Shown: piece after piece, positions 34,857-46,608 of the stretch
Numbering within the stretch: the first letter of the stretch is position 1
How the letters are laid out: the number at the start of each line of letters is the position of its first letter
Source of the DNA: Collybia mongolica
Taxonomy: Eukaryota > Basidiomycota > Agaricomycetes > Agaricales > Clitocybaceae
Direction: 5' to 3'
Assembly: GCA_013420905.1 (NCBI GenBank)
Contig: JAAXNY010000004.1
Location: forward strand, 2,790,001 to 2,854,000
Length of the DNA stretch: 64,000 nucleotides
Position numbers and translations under genes: made by a program
The notes under the pieces: generated by a model
What the model was told of the DNA's origin: nothing
What the model saw: the letters and a program-made list of their open reading frames with translations, nothing else
Databases searched by the model: none

Positions 34857-36189
34857 CTAGTCTGCATCCACCGGGTTCCAGCTGATCGCACCCTCCTTCC
34901 CGCGATCAAGCGCATCGAGCCTTGCCATGTCGTCAGTGGAGAGAAAAAAGTCGTACAGCTGCGTGTTGGCACGGATGCGTGCGGGGGTTGCGCTCTTCGG
35001 GAGGGGGATAAACCTAGGTTCGCGTCGAACGTTGGGGACTCGCAATCTTAGGAGAGACGGCGGTGGGGGACATACCCGCTTTGGAGCGACCAGCGAAGGA
35101 GAATTTGGGCCGGGGGTCGATTGTACTTTTAAGATTAAGATTTAAGAGATAGTCATTAAGTTAACGCCGGAAAGACAAGAGGTGGTGAGTCTAACCTTCT
35201 CTGCAAGTTCTTTGATGGTCGGGTGCTCCATTTTTCCGCGAAGCAAAGGGCAGTACGCTTGCACCGCAATGGCGTGGTCGCGACAGTATGTGACGATGGG
35301 CCGCTGCTGGCAGAATGGATGAATCTATTTTTGGAAGGGGGGCTTGAGTAGAGAGCGAGGGTGGAGGGGGGGGGCATACCTCGATCTGATTAACCGAAGG
35401 CATGTCAAAGCCTGCGTTCCGGACTTCTTCCAGGTGCTTCACACCGCTGAGTGGGAAAGATCATGAGGGACGCGGTTTGATGATTCAAGTCGACCCGGCT
35501 TTAGGTCGAGTGTAGAGCACAGGGCGGGGTACGCACAAATTCGAAACGCCCACGGACCTGATCTTACCGGCGTGCTTGGCGTCCTGCAGCGCTTTGTAGG
35601 TGGCAAGCCGCCGTTCGGTCCCGGCGAATGGGTCGTGTATCAGGAAGAGATCGATGTAGTCTTGGCGCGAGGCATGAGGCGAGATCATGAGCGATAGAGC
35701 TAGTGTTGGAACTCACCAAACTCGAACCGTGCAAGGGAAACGTCTACAGCCTTGAGGGTGCTCGCGTAACCGTGCGACTTTGTGGCGACCTTTGTAGCTG
35801 GGGTCAGGGTTATGAGTATGAGAATGACAGCGAAGGGGGGGGGGGGATGTATGTACTGATGAAGATGTCGCTTCGGGGGAGCCCTGATTCGCGAACGGCA
35901 GCCCCGACAGCGGCTTCGTTGCGGTAAGCCTGGGCGGAGTCGATGTGGCTTTGAATCGCGGTCAGGTATATATGGGCCTCGTTGTGTTGACGCGTCTTAC
36001 CGGTATCCGGCGGCGAGTGCATGGAGAACAGAGTCCTTGGTGGTGAAGTTCTGGTAAACCCCGAAACCGAGAAGAGGGATGAGATGGCCTATGATATGTT
36101 TAGATATGATATGATAGTGGCCATTGAGGGGATATCACTGAACCTGAGGAGGAAAGTTTGGCGGTCGAGGCGAGGGTCAGCCTCGACAT
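34857..36189 (-). CDS. Aldo/keto reductase
   Basis: NADPH-dependent carbonyl reductase of the AKR superfamily, cytosolic; substrate unknown. Nine exons: 36144-36189, 36001-36088, 35857-35948, 35717-35797, 35537-35660, 35380-35446, 35196-35324, 35076-35125 and 34857-35013, giving 277 residues, a standard fungal AKR length. The tetrad is visible: Asp and Tyr in [11 protein letters not shown], Lys in TTKVATKS, His in LFLIHDP. Cofactor and barrel landmarks follow: [54 protein letters not shown]. Two introns contain long runs of C on the sense strand. It diverges from the RING gene with only about 73 bases between start codons. Confidence 0.9.
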
Positions 36190-36262
36190 AAGTAAATGGG
36201 CAAGTCTCGGCTCGTCGTCGGCCCGATTTCCTCAAGTGATCACGCCCTCGTTCGCAACCACC

Positions 36263-37712
36263 ATGTCCCTCTACAACTATGTCAACGTCCCAAACTCCAA
36301 TTTGGTCCGTATACCCCCCCTCTCCTTACTCGCTTGCTATGACTGAACCTCGTTCAAGGTGTGCTGTATCTGCCGGTAGGGTCCCTGCAACCTGACACCG
36401 ACAAAGCACTCATCCCCGATTTGCTAGGATGCCGTTCACGGACCCGACGACGACACAGATGTGTGCTCACACGTTTTGCCGGGAATGTATTCTCCGTGCC
36501 ATCGACCACGCCGCACAATGTCCTGTGGACCGGTCCCCGCTGAGCGTCAACGCCCTCGCACCTGCGAATCCCATCGTCCGTTCTGTAAGTCCCCCCGCGT
36601 GCCAGTGGACGACGAAGCTGTCTGATCCGTGATATGCAGCTAGTAGACGAGTTGGTGGTAGAGTGTGTGCACAGAGGGGAGGGGTGCGTGCATACATGCC
36701 AGCGTCAGTTCCTGGCCACGCATCTGCAGGACGAATGTATGTACAGGGAGGTGCCGTGCCCGCAGGGCAAGTGTGAAGTGACAATGATGTACAAGGACAA
36801 AGGACTGCATACTCACGAGGGTGGGGAGGAGGATGTTGTTTCATCTGATGAGGAGAACAGTGTCGAAGAAGAGGTGTGTCTATTATCGCAACACTGGGTC
36901 TCGGGACGCTCACAAGCAAAAAAAAAAAAAAGAACACTACTACACAAGCCCATGAATTAACTACTGGTGAAAGCGAGCGCGCCATCGTGCCGGACGGGCG
37001 ATTCGCTGCCCTTGCGGAACAAAACCTCTTGCTCCGCAGGCGTGTAGAAAGTCTCGAATCGCTAGTAGAGACGTTCCGGCGCGAGATGGCTGCCGTCAAG
37101 GGAGCGCTCGGGCCGTGGTTCCGTATGGGAAGCGGTGGGCGCGGCGAGCATCAGAGCTACTACTCGACGGAGATGCCGTCTGGGGTGCAGCACGCCACTG
37201 CATCGGCGTCGAGTGGGGCTGCCGGGGTAGCGGAGGGGGCAGGTGAGTACGCGACGATGCCAATGGTGGACCCATTGGCAGCATACTTTCCGTCCGAGGT
37301 GGAAGAACATCGTGTGCTGCGGGGGGGACAGCAGCAGCAGGGAGGGATGGGGAGGGTGGGGTACGAGGGGCTGTATGGATTTGGACCGGCGCAGGGACCG
37401 CACACGTACACGATCGCTCCGCTGGACCTGAGCAGGAGTCTGGAAGGGACGCTGGGGGGGCTACGGGAGAGTGTGGTGGGACTAGCGGCGGGGGTGGACT
37501 CGATGGGGCGACGGCAGGAGATTGCGTTGACGAACGAGACGATGCGTTTGGGAGAGGAGGTGGGGGGTCTGAGGGCAGGGATGCACGGGTTGCGGATGCA
37601 GGTGCATGGGATTATGATGGACCGGAATGCACAGGTGACGGGGAGGGATGAGGGGTATGTGACACATGGGAGGATGTATTATGGGCAGGGGGGGTCGATT
37701 ACGAAATTGTAA
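36263..37712 (+). CDS. RING finger / TRAF-type zinc finger protein
   Basis: Probable E3 ubiquitin ligase with TRAF-like architecture. Five exons: 36263-36304, 36359-36375, 36428-36584, 36640-36873 and 36933-37712, giving 409 residues. RING at about residues 15-60: VCCIC split by an intron, then MCAHTFCRECI and CPVDRSPL. A Cys/His cluster follows (CVHRGEGC...THLQDEC...CPQGKC), typical of TRAF-type fingers. Then an acidic block, a coiled-coil candidate LAEQNLLLRRRVESLESLVE and a Gly-rich C terminus. The exon 5 acceptor lies right after a 13-A run, chosen because it alone keeps phase. Substrates are unknown. It is convergent with the BAG gene, 76 bases apart. Confidence 0.85.
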
Positions 37713-37788
37713 GGGAGGGGGGGGCATAGAAAAGAAAAAAAAATGAATATGATTTAGGGTAGTAGTAGTAGACAGGACAGGACAGTGG

Positions 37789-38455
37789 CTAGTTTGTACG
37801 GGCAGCCCAAGCGTCATCAAGACGATCGAGCATATGCTGAACCTCCCTGACGGCCTCCTTGCGTTCTCTGCGGGCGTGCTCCCAGGCAGGCTCGGGGGCT
37901 ATATCATCGAGACGGATGAGGGCCTGGAGGAGGAGCTCGCCGAGGCGGAGATGCTCCTTGTGATGGGTAGGATCTTGGAGAAATGTGGCGAGTGCGGGGG
38001 CAAGGGTGGCGCGGACCTGGGCGAGCTCTGCGCGTATGGCGGTGACGATAGGTTGCTCTGCACGCAGAGGCGGTGGGGGGAGGGGGACGGATGATTCTGC
38101 GGTGCCGATGAGGGCGATGACAGAGTTGGAATGGAGGCGATAGGCGGAGACTGTTGTGAGTGAGTGAGTGGGGAGATGAGAAAGAAGAAAAGAGATAGTT
38201 ACTGGGAGCAGCGTCGTCTTTCATGACAACGCCTGCGTGGACGAGTTTGAATGCATTTGGAGGGAGAAGCGTATAGTCGGCGAGAGAGGCACGGATGGCA
38301 GACAAGGGAGTCTCTGGGGCAGGCAGCTCAAACGAGATTCTCTCTCTCGCCCATTTGACAGTGACCGTCATGGTGGGAGGGCTCAGGTCATGTGACTGTG
38401 GCGATGACTTCATTTTGGGTTTGGGGTTGGCGGTTTTTTTAGCAAACGCGGCCAT
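37789..38455 (-). CDS. BAG-domain Hsp70 nucleotide-exchange factor with ubiquitin-like N-terminus
   Basis: Two exons, 38203-38455 and 37789-38150, 204 residues if the first ATG is used. A ubiquitin-like fold starts at MTVTVKWARERISFELP and ends near HSNSVIALIG; a BAG helix bundle follows (TAIRAELAQVRATLAPALA ... LRLGELLLQALIRLDDI ... REVQHMLDRLD). This is the layout of BAG1-like co-chaperones that release ADP from Hsp70. The first ATG overlaps the PBS2 start codon on the other strand. In-frame ATGs at 38413 and 38371 are alternatives; 38371 coincides with the start of the ubiquitin-like strand and may be the real start. Confidence 0.85.
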
Positions 38456-40279
38456 GTCGACAGACGCTCCCCCGACGACGACGACGACCGCCAACTCGTC
38501 TCCTCTCCGTCCTTCCCGTCCAAATGCCCTCACAAATCTCCTTCTACAACAACAGCGCCATCCCCACTCTGGTGCTACTCCAATTCCCCCATCTCTCCAA
38601 GCAAAGATGGTCGCCGTATGTCTCTTTTTCTCCCCAAAACCCCACCTCACTTGCTAACATACATACATCCCAGTATGCCAACAGGTCTCACAGCACTCCT
38701 GCCGTCGACCCTGCTCTCCCTGCCACCACCACCACCACCACCACCACCAACCCTCCACCTGGCCTCTTCCCAACCATGCCATATCCTCCACCTGCCCCCG
38801 CCCCATCTCGTATCCGCCCATCCGGCCTTGCCGCACGCAGGACACGCCCCGCATTTTCTCTCAACGACATCGACCCCACCATCGTCGCTCCCGGTGGCCC
38901 TCTCGGTGCTGGTCTTGGCGCTGGTCGCCCCTCCATCCCAGACCATCCCCCAAAACGCCCAAGTGCAGGCAACTTTGGCTCTCCCTTTTCAAACTTTTCA
39001 AAGATCGTGTACGTCCTCCACCTCTACCACTCCTACCAACTCTCATCTCCCATCCAGAGATCCCTCCGGCGCACTCAACTTCAACGGCAAGGCTGTACTA
39101 CACGCCACTGGCGTCGACTTTTCAAACGGCGCCTCCTTTGACATCAACATGGAGCAGCTTCAGCTCAACGAAGAGCTCGGAAAAGGTAACTATGGCACCG
39201 TCAAAAAGGTCCTCCACAAACCCACAAACGTCGCCATGGCCATGAAGGTATCTTCTTCCCTCTCCATCCCATCCCCTCCCCCTCTAACCCTTCATAAGGA
39301 AATCCGTCTCGAACTAGACGATGCAAAATTGAACGCCATCATCATGGAGCTCGATATCCTCCATCGCGCCGTCGCCCCAGAGATCGTCGAATTTTATGGT
39401 GCATTCTTCATAGAGTCATGTGTCTACTACTGCATGGAATACATGGACGCAGGCTCCCTCGACAAGCTCCTCGCCGCAGGTGTCCCCGAACACGTCCTCG
39501 CCCGCATCGCAGGTTGCATGGTCCGTGGCCTCAAGTTTCTCAAAGACGAACTCCAGATCATCCACCGCGGTCAGTACCCCCCCCCCCCCCCCTCATCTAC
39601 CCCCCCCGTACTGACAACCCCAGAAGACGTCAAGCCCACCAATGTTCTCGTCAACAAAAAGGGTGAGATCAAGCTATGCGATTTTGGCGTTTCCGGTCAA
39701 CTCGAAAAATCACTCGCAAAAACAAACATCGGGTGCCAATCCTACATGGCTGTTGCGTGCCCCTCTCTTTTTCTATCACCCTACTAGCAAATCGTCCTAA
39801 CCCCGTCCTCTTTCACACAGCCCGAACGCATCAAGGGAGAATCCCAAAACAACCTCGGGACCTACACCGTCTCCTCCGACGTCTGGTCCCTCGGCCTCTC
39901 CATGATCGAGGTCGGCCTCGGAAAGTACCCATACCCCCCCGAGACCTACTCGAACGTGTTTGCACAATTGACCGCTATCGTGCACGGCGATCCCCCGGAC
40001 CTTCCAGAGGACAATTACAGTCCAGAGGCGCGTGACTGGGTTGCCCAATGCTTGGTAAAGGCCCCCGACGGTAGGGCAACCTATCAACAGCTCTTGGTGA
40101 GTCATGCCCTCATCCTCTCTAAATCCCCCCCCCCCCATAACTCGCCCAAGGACCACCCATTTTTGCAACAGGACACGAAGCGCAAGGTGGATATGGTCAG
40201 CTGGGTCGAACGGGCGCTAGAGGTACGGGCAGAGCGCCTGGCCGAGACACTCTACACACTGACCCCGCGGTCCGTGTGA
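38454..40279 (+). CDS. PBS2: MAP kinase kinase of the HOG pathway (PBS2-like)
   Basis: Dual-specificity kinase that activates the Hog1 stress MAPK after osmotic stress. Seven exons: 38454-38615, 38674-39008, 39058-39247, 39299-39569, 39627-39751, 39821-40096 and 40151-40279, giving 495 residues. A disordered Thr/Pro/Ala-rich N terminus precedes the kinase domain: LGKGNYGTVKKV, VAMAMKEIRLE with the conserved Lys, ELDILHRAVAPEIVEFYGAF, IIHRDVKPTNVLVN, CDFGVSGQLEKSLAKTNIG with the MAPKK activation Ser and Thr, and CQSYMAPERI. The IGCQSYMAPERI and SLAKT block points to PBS2 rather than other MAPKKs. Introns carry long C runs. The start codon overlaps the BAG gene's first ATG. Confidence 0.92.
39577..39591 (+). 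repeat. C15 homopolymer in PBS2 intron 4
   Basis: Fifteen consecutive C residues just after the intron donor. Similar runs occur at 40125-40136 (intron 6) and 40296-40310 (after the stop). Confidence 0.9.
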
Positions 40280-41556
40280 CGGCACCCATCCCGTACCCCC
40301 CCCCCCCCCCTAGTTGACGAAAACGAACCTTGCGACTCTTGGAAACGTGTAGGGTCGAACCCGGCGCTTGCTCCCGCTAATACGCCTTTGCCTATACACA
40401 CACGCTCGCGTATCGGACCAGACCCATCATACCCCCACTCCCCCCGTCTCGCCTTGCATCTCCTTCCTGCGTATCACACATTTCCTCACCACCATACCCC
40501 CCGCCCCAGAGCTTACACATGATCGTGCAAATATCCTGCCCAGCTGGACCTCGGGCACGCACACACAGAGAACGTCAAGGGTGTTTGTCCCTAGTCCCTC
40601 CCCCACCCCCCTTTATCCCCTTGGACACAATGTACCACCGTTGCCGCTCTCTGGGCCTTGGGCTGGAGCGCAAGGGGTTTGTGGAATAGAGCTAGCCCTC
40701 TATTGCAGCTACGGTTCCTGGATACGCCCCTCGCGCTTGTCTTCTTTCCATTTTTTATTCAATCTCTCATATCCCATCGCGCGTTATACATTCGCAATGT
40801 CTACATTACACACAATCTTTAGAGATGATCGTCACGCCCCCACATGTGCTCAAGCGTTGCTTTGAAATTCGTTCATGCCCCTTCAGCAATTGCGGCGTTT
40901 TTCTTTCTCGTTCATTCGTTGAGTGTGCAGTAATGTATGTCATTTGTACTATAAGATTTGGGGCCTTTTTTTTGTAATGGATTGAAACCGATCCTAGTTG
41001 GAGACAATCTCATCAATCACGCTCCCAAGATGCACTAGTCTCGACGCGGTTTGGTTAGCCTTTCTTCTCTGTGAAAAGCTTCTAGAACGGCAATTGACTC
41101 AGACCGAGGGAAGCAGGTTCGTGTGTTGGCCCACGCTTCTGGTAAAATGCATCGTCTGCGGATCATGGGCCTTTACAGATCGCGCCGTTCTAGTTGCGCG
41201 CCATGGCGATGGGTGGTTGGCAGTTGCGTTGGTTCTCTCGTAAAGGTCCTATGTTCCCTTGGAGATACTTCTCCAAGCTCAGGACTAGCAGGGCTGAATA
41301 TAATCCTCTCAAAAGAGATTCGGGCTAGACGTCTCTTGGATGTTTATTCAAATACTGTCGAAAAAAAACGACCGGCCTTTGCCGGTCGGTGTCTATAGAG
41401 TTTCCGATCAACCCTGAATTGACTCATTTAGCCGCGATCTGACTGGTCAGAGCTACACTATCTATCTTTTGCTGGAGACTGATCTACAAGTCATTCTTTC
41501 GGGTTTGACTCGCCTGGAGTCCCCAGAAATCCTCCCTATACACAATATCTACCACA
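40280..41556. other. Intergenic between PBS2 and ILS1
   Basis: About 1.3 kb without a supported exon. It starts with a C15 run at 40296-40310 and C/T-rich sequence, then becomes AT-rich near 40900. One open frame (40368-40865) shows no protein-like features. It should hold the PBS2 3' UTR and the ILS1 promoter. Confidence 0.45.
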
Positions 41557-44500
41557 ATGTCCTTTCCAGCACACGATAGTAAGCCCTACCTTTTTCCCGC
41601 ATTCTACCACAGCTTCCATCATCTGATCCTTGCATCTGCCCTGGCCCCCCCTAGTTTCTGCGCCATTCGATTTTCCAAAGGAAGAGGAAAAGGTCCTCGC
41701 TTTCTGGAGGGAGATTGATGCCTTCCGCACGAGCTTGAAGCTCTCAGAGGGCCGGCCTGAATTCTCCTTCTACGACGGGCCCCCTTTCGCCACAGGCCTG
41801 CCGCACTACGGACATCTCCTCGCGGGGACCATCAAGGTGAGCACATGCCCACACACATTCAAAGTCCCCATGCTCACGATCTTCCCGGATCTCCCCCCTC
41901 CCCCCTCCTGGATCAGGACATCGTCACCCGGCACGCACACGTCAGCGGCTACCATGTTACGCGGCGGTTCGGGTGGGACACGCACGGGCTGCCCGTCGAG
42001 CATGAGATCGACAAGCGATTGCACATCACAGGAAAGGAAGACGTGCTTGCGATGGGCATCGACAAGTACAACGACGAGTGCAGGAAGATCGTCATGCGCT
42101 ACTCGTCCGAGTGGCGCGCCACCGTTGAGCGCATGGGCCGCTGGATCGACTTTGACAACGATTACAAGACGCTCAATATCTCGTTCATGGAGTCCGTATG
42201 GTGGGCGTTCAGCGAGTTGTTCAAGAAGGGCATGGTGTATCGCGGCCTGCGCGTGATGCCGTACTCGACGGGGTGCACGACCCCGCTTTCGAATTTCGAA
42301 GCAGGACAGGCTTATCGTGATGTCAATGATCCTGCCAGTACGTCTTCCTGTTTTATTCTCGTTTCTTCAAGTCCCCTTTGTGCACCCTCTTATGCTTAAA
42401 TGCGGGGGGATTGACCACCAATTTCTTTAGTTACTGTTGGCTTCCCGCTCGTGGATGATCCGAAAACATCTCTCCTGGCATGGACAACGACTCCATGGAC
42501 GCTTCCCTCTAATCTTGCCCTCTGCGTACACCCTGACTACACTTATATCAAAATCCACGATCAAGAGCGGGATCAGAACTTCATCATCCACGAAAACTTG
42601 CTCAAGACGCTCTACAAAGACCCCAAAAAAGCTAAATTCAAAAAGATTGGTCAGTTTCAGGGCGCGGACATGAAAGGGTGGAGATACGTACCACTGTTCG
42701 AGTACTTCACAGATCAGGTGCCACGATTTGCACCCTTCCGCCCAATATCACTGACATCATTTTGACGTTCAGTTTGAGGATAAGGCGTTTAGAGTTGTGG
42801 TAGACACATACGTGACGGACGCCGATGGTACAGGGATTGTCCATCAGGCCCCGGCATTTGGTGAAGACGACCACCGTATCGCCATCTCGCACGGCGTTTT
42901 GCGCTCTGACGAAATGCCACCTTGCCCCATTGACGATGGTGGCCACTTCACAAAAGAAGTACCCGATTTTGTTGGCCTTCATGTCAAGGTACGCAGGGGC
43001 TTGAAACCTAGACAAAAGAGGGCCTAACATTCGATAGGCTGCAGACAGCCCTATCCAGAAGGTGCTAAAAGCCAAGGGCAGGCTCATTGTGCAATCAACG
43101 ATGATGCATAGTTATCCTTTCTGTTGGAGGTATGCGCCGGTCTTCTCAGTGTAGTCAGTGGCTGATGAATGTTTGAAGGTCTGGAACGCCCTTGATCTAT
43201 CGCGCGATCCCGGTATGGTTTGTGCGCGTAACACCCATCATCGACGAGCTGGTGGCGAACAATGAAGGCACAAGATGGTGTGCATTCATAATATATCCTC
43301 CATTTCCAATATTATCTCATAATCCAGCGTCCAGGGTTCCTCAAACCGTTGGAGACAACAGATTCGGAAATTGGTTAGCCAACGCGCGCGACTGGAATGT
43401 TTCCAGAAATCGGTATTGGGGGACGCCAATGCCGTTGTGGGTCAGTGACGACATGGAAGAGGTGATTGTTCACGCCCATCACTCGTTCATTCCTGATTTT
43501 TAAGGTTCTCTTTGCAGGTCGTGTGCGTCGGCTCTGTAGAGGAACTTGAACGTTTGTCAGGTGTCACTGGAATCACGGATATCCATCGCGATAAAATCGA
43601 TCACATTACCATTCCATCGCAACAGGGTAAAGGTGTCTTGAAGCGCGTTGAGGAGGTATTCGACTGTTGGTTTGAATCTGGAAGGTGTGGTTTCCGTCGA
43701 TTGCTTTGAATAACCATTTTAAACATCAAATCTATAGTATGCCGTATGCACAACTCCACTACCCATTTGAGAACAAGGAGCTTTTCGAGCGTACACATCC
43801 GGCAGACTTCGTTTCTGAAGGTATCGACCAAACCCGCGGCTGGTTCTACACACTTTTGGTTCTCTCGACACATTTGTTCGGTAAGGCTCCTTGGAAGAAC
43901 TTGATTGTGACTGGCCTTGTCCTCGCTGCGTTCGTCCTCGTGTGTGTTTTTATTCTGAACTGATACTGACTCTTCAAATTTAGCGATGGAAAAAAGATGA
44001 GCAAGAGCCTGAAAAATTACCCCGATCCAACTCTTGTCATCAATCAATATGGCGCGGATGCAACGAGGTGGATAAATACTTTCTTTTCCAGTTTCGAAAC
44101 TTATATGCGCACATAGGATGTTCCTTGTCAACTCACCCATCGTCCGCGGCGACAATCTGCGTTTCCGTGAAGAGGGCGTCCGTGAAGTCATCTCCCGTGT
44201 GCTCTTGCCATGGCTTAATTCCTTCCGCTTCTTTTTGGGCCACGTCTCATTATTCAAGAAGGTCAGCGGTATTGATTTCAAATACAACCCTCACGCACCC
44301 GTACCGAACAACGTCATGGACCGCTGGATCCTCGCTCGGTGTCAGTCCTTGATCAAACTTGTGAGGGAAGAAATGGCTGCATATAGGCTTTATACCGTCA
44401 TTCCGAGGTTACTGGACCTTGTAGATGAGCTCACAAACTGGTATATTCGATTCAACCGAAAGCGCCTAAAGGGTGAGGACGGTAACGAGGATACCATTGC

Positions 44501-45574
44501 CGCCCTTAATACGCTATTTGAGGCTTTGTTTACGCTGTGCCGGACAATGGTAACGCTGTCTGATAATTATTTGGTCATAGTTTCTTGGACTTACTTGGAT
44601 ATTTCAGTCTTCATACACTCCATTCATGACGGAAAATCTCTACCAGTCTATGCGCCTCTTCATTCCTGAGGATTTTGCGGCAGGCGACACTCGCTCTGTC
44701 CATTTCCTGAGCTTCCCCGAAATCAAGGAAGAATATTTCGACGTTGACATTGAAAGGCAGATGCAGCGTATGCAGGCTGTCATTGATCTGACAAGAAATA
44801 TCCGGGAAAGAAATAACTTATCGCTCAAGGCCAGCCTTTGTAACCCTCAATCCCTTCCTGCTCTGATATTAGGAATTCTAGGTTCCCTTGAAAGAACTGT
44901 TGGTGTTCCACCCCGATCCACAATACCTCGAAGACGTGAAACCGCTACAACGATACATTATTTCTGAGTTGAATGTTCGCGACGTCATTTTCAGCTCAGA
45001 CGAAACCCTTTCTGGTGTTCATTATCGAGCTGTCGCAGATTGGGCCATCCTTGGTCGGAAGCTTCGAAAAGACTTGAGTCGAGTGAAGAATGCGCTCCCC
45101 AGCGTCTCGAGCGAAGCCGTGAAGGCGTACATCAAGACAGGGACTATTAAAGTTGACGGAATTGAGCTGGTTGCGGGTGATCTGGCTGTTCAACGATACC
45201 TTGAACTGCCGACATCCGCCGAGGGACAATATGCGACGCATACCGACAACGACGTCGTTGTGAGGCTCGACATACAGGTCCATCCTGACTTGCAAGGAGA
45301 GTGGCTCGCGCGCGAGATCACAAACCGCGTCCAAAAGCTGCGCAAAAAGGCGGGTCTTCAAGCTACTGATGATGTCGATGTTTTCTATCGATTTGAGGAG
45401 GGTTCTGGAGCAGAATTACTGGCGGCGCTCAAAGAACATACCAACATAATCAGAAAAACTGTCGGGAGTCTTCCAACTGATGTTAAGGAGCGGAAACCGG
45501 GTACCCATTTGTTAATTGAGGAGGAACAGGAGGTCGCCGACGTGAAGTTCGTATTGTATTTGGTGAGGTTGTAG
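41557..45574 (+). CDS. ILS1: Isoleucyl-tRNA synthetase, cytoplasmic
   Basis: Charges tRNA-Ile in the cytosol. Fourteen exons: 41557-41578, 41655-41836, 41917-42337, 42431-42717, 42773-42988, 43038-43129, 43179-43277, 43335-43461, 43518-43684, 43738-43929, 43984-44067, 44117-44549, 44608-44829 and 44882-45574, giving 1078 residues, matching yeast ILS1. Class I signatures are present: HYGH in [14 protein letters not shown], and KMSKS in [15 protein letters not shown]. The editing domain shows [14 protein letters not shown], and [15 protein letters not shown]. The anticodon-binding part has [16 protein letters not shown]. The last intron (44830-44881) begins GCCAGC, so it is GC-AG with a poor donor; no GT alternative keeps phase. 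The first coding exons are visibly more GC-rich than the later ones. Confidence 0.95.
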
Positions 45575-45662
45575 GGAAAAAGAAAGAAATCTTGTAATAC
45601 AGTAATTTAGTGACGTTGCATAGAATACATTTGCGATTATCGTGAACTCGTACGCGTCGGGG

Positions 45663-46440
45663 TCATTTTTTCGAGGTACCGAAGCCTCCAAAGCCCATCA
45701 GCTTTGTCATGTCGTCGTCCTGGTCCATGGCCGTGCCTTTGAGGAGCTCTATGCGCGCCTTTTCTTTCTCGGCTTTCTTCTGTGCCTTTCTGGCCTCACG
45801 AAGTGCCACTTCCTTTGCTTTTACTTCAGCTAACCGTTGGTCAAAATCGAACGCTTTTGCAGAGGATGCCTCCTTAGTTTTTTCGCGGAGAAAAGCTATC
45901 CGTGCTTGAACCTGTGCAAGTGTTGACCTCTCAAGCTTTGTCGTTTGCCCTAGTGCTCTCAAATCTGTGGTTGATGCATAAATTAGAGGGAAGAAAACTG
46001 AAAGGATATTGACATACGGGCTCTACTGTTAATATGGTCGAGGTAACCCACACTGTCCTTGTATGTTCGACTACAAGTCTCGCAGTAGAATCCAGGTTGG
46101 CCAGGGCCCTTGCCGCCAGGATTTTGAACAACCATTGTTTTATTTAAATTCTTGTCAAGTTCTAGAGGTCCTTCCCTCTGTTTCATCAACTCTGTAGGTT
46201 TAGGAAGAATGTCCTTTTTCCCCTTGCGGGGTCTTTTTCCTGACGGAGACCATGAGCAGACGTTGGAGACGGGCTAGCACAATACACACCTTGCTTCATT
46301 CGTTCCTCATTATCCTGCATCCGTTCCTTCTCTTCAAGATCCTTCTTCTTGGCCCGCTCAGCATATTCTTCCTTGTCCCATTTCTTTCTAAAGTCGGTGT
46401 CGGCGGCCTTGCTGCCATAGGCCCCTGCATTGTCGGCCAT
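45663..46440 (-). CDS. SNU23: U4/U6.U5 tri-snRNP zinc finger protein SNU23 (ZMAT2)
   Basis: Spliceosome component of the B complex. Three exons: 46290-46440, 46018-46239 and 45663-45964, giving 224 residues. The N terminus has TDFRKKWDKEEYAERAKKK; the single U1-type C2H2 finger is FYCETCSRTYKDSVGYLDHI followed by NSRAHLRALGQ; then a basic coiled segment (RIAFLREKTKEA, EVALREARKAQKKAEKEKAR) and the C terminus GFGGFGTSKK. All are typical of SNU23/ZMAT2. It is convergent with ILS1, 88 bases apart, and divergent from the ERD1-like gene. Confidence 0.92.
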
Positions 46441-46608
46441 GGTTGTGGACTCGGAGGAGGATCAAATTCAAAAGCCGCCCAACCCGTTCCCGGCCACGTG
46501 AGTCGTAGCCAAGGAATTATGACCGATTTTTCAACGAGCTCCTTGATCCCATACTCTTCTTCCTCACTACTTAATGCCACGACCAGCACGCCTACCTCTG
46601 GACGATAA

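Noticed and set aside
37904..38650. 248-codon minus-strand frame across BAG and PBS2
   Set aside because: Part is the genuine BAG exon 1; the rest is intron read-through and antisense of PBS2.
40368..40865. 165-codon plus-strand frame after PBS2
   Set aside because: Pro/Thr/Ser-rich random-looking translation of C-rich sequence; no family resemblance.
43601..44287. 228-codon minus-strand frame inside ILS1
   Set aside because: Antisense shadow of well-supported synthetase exons.
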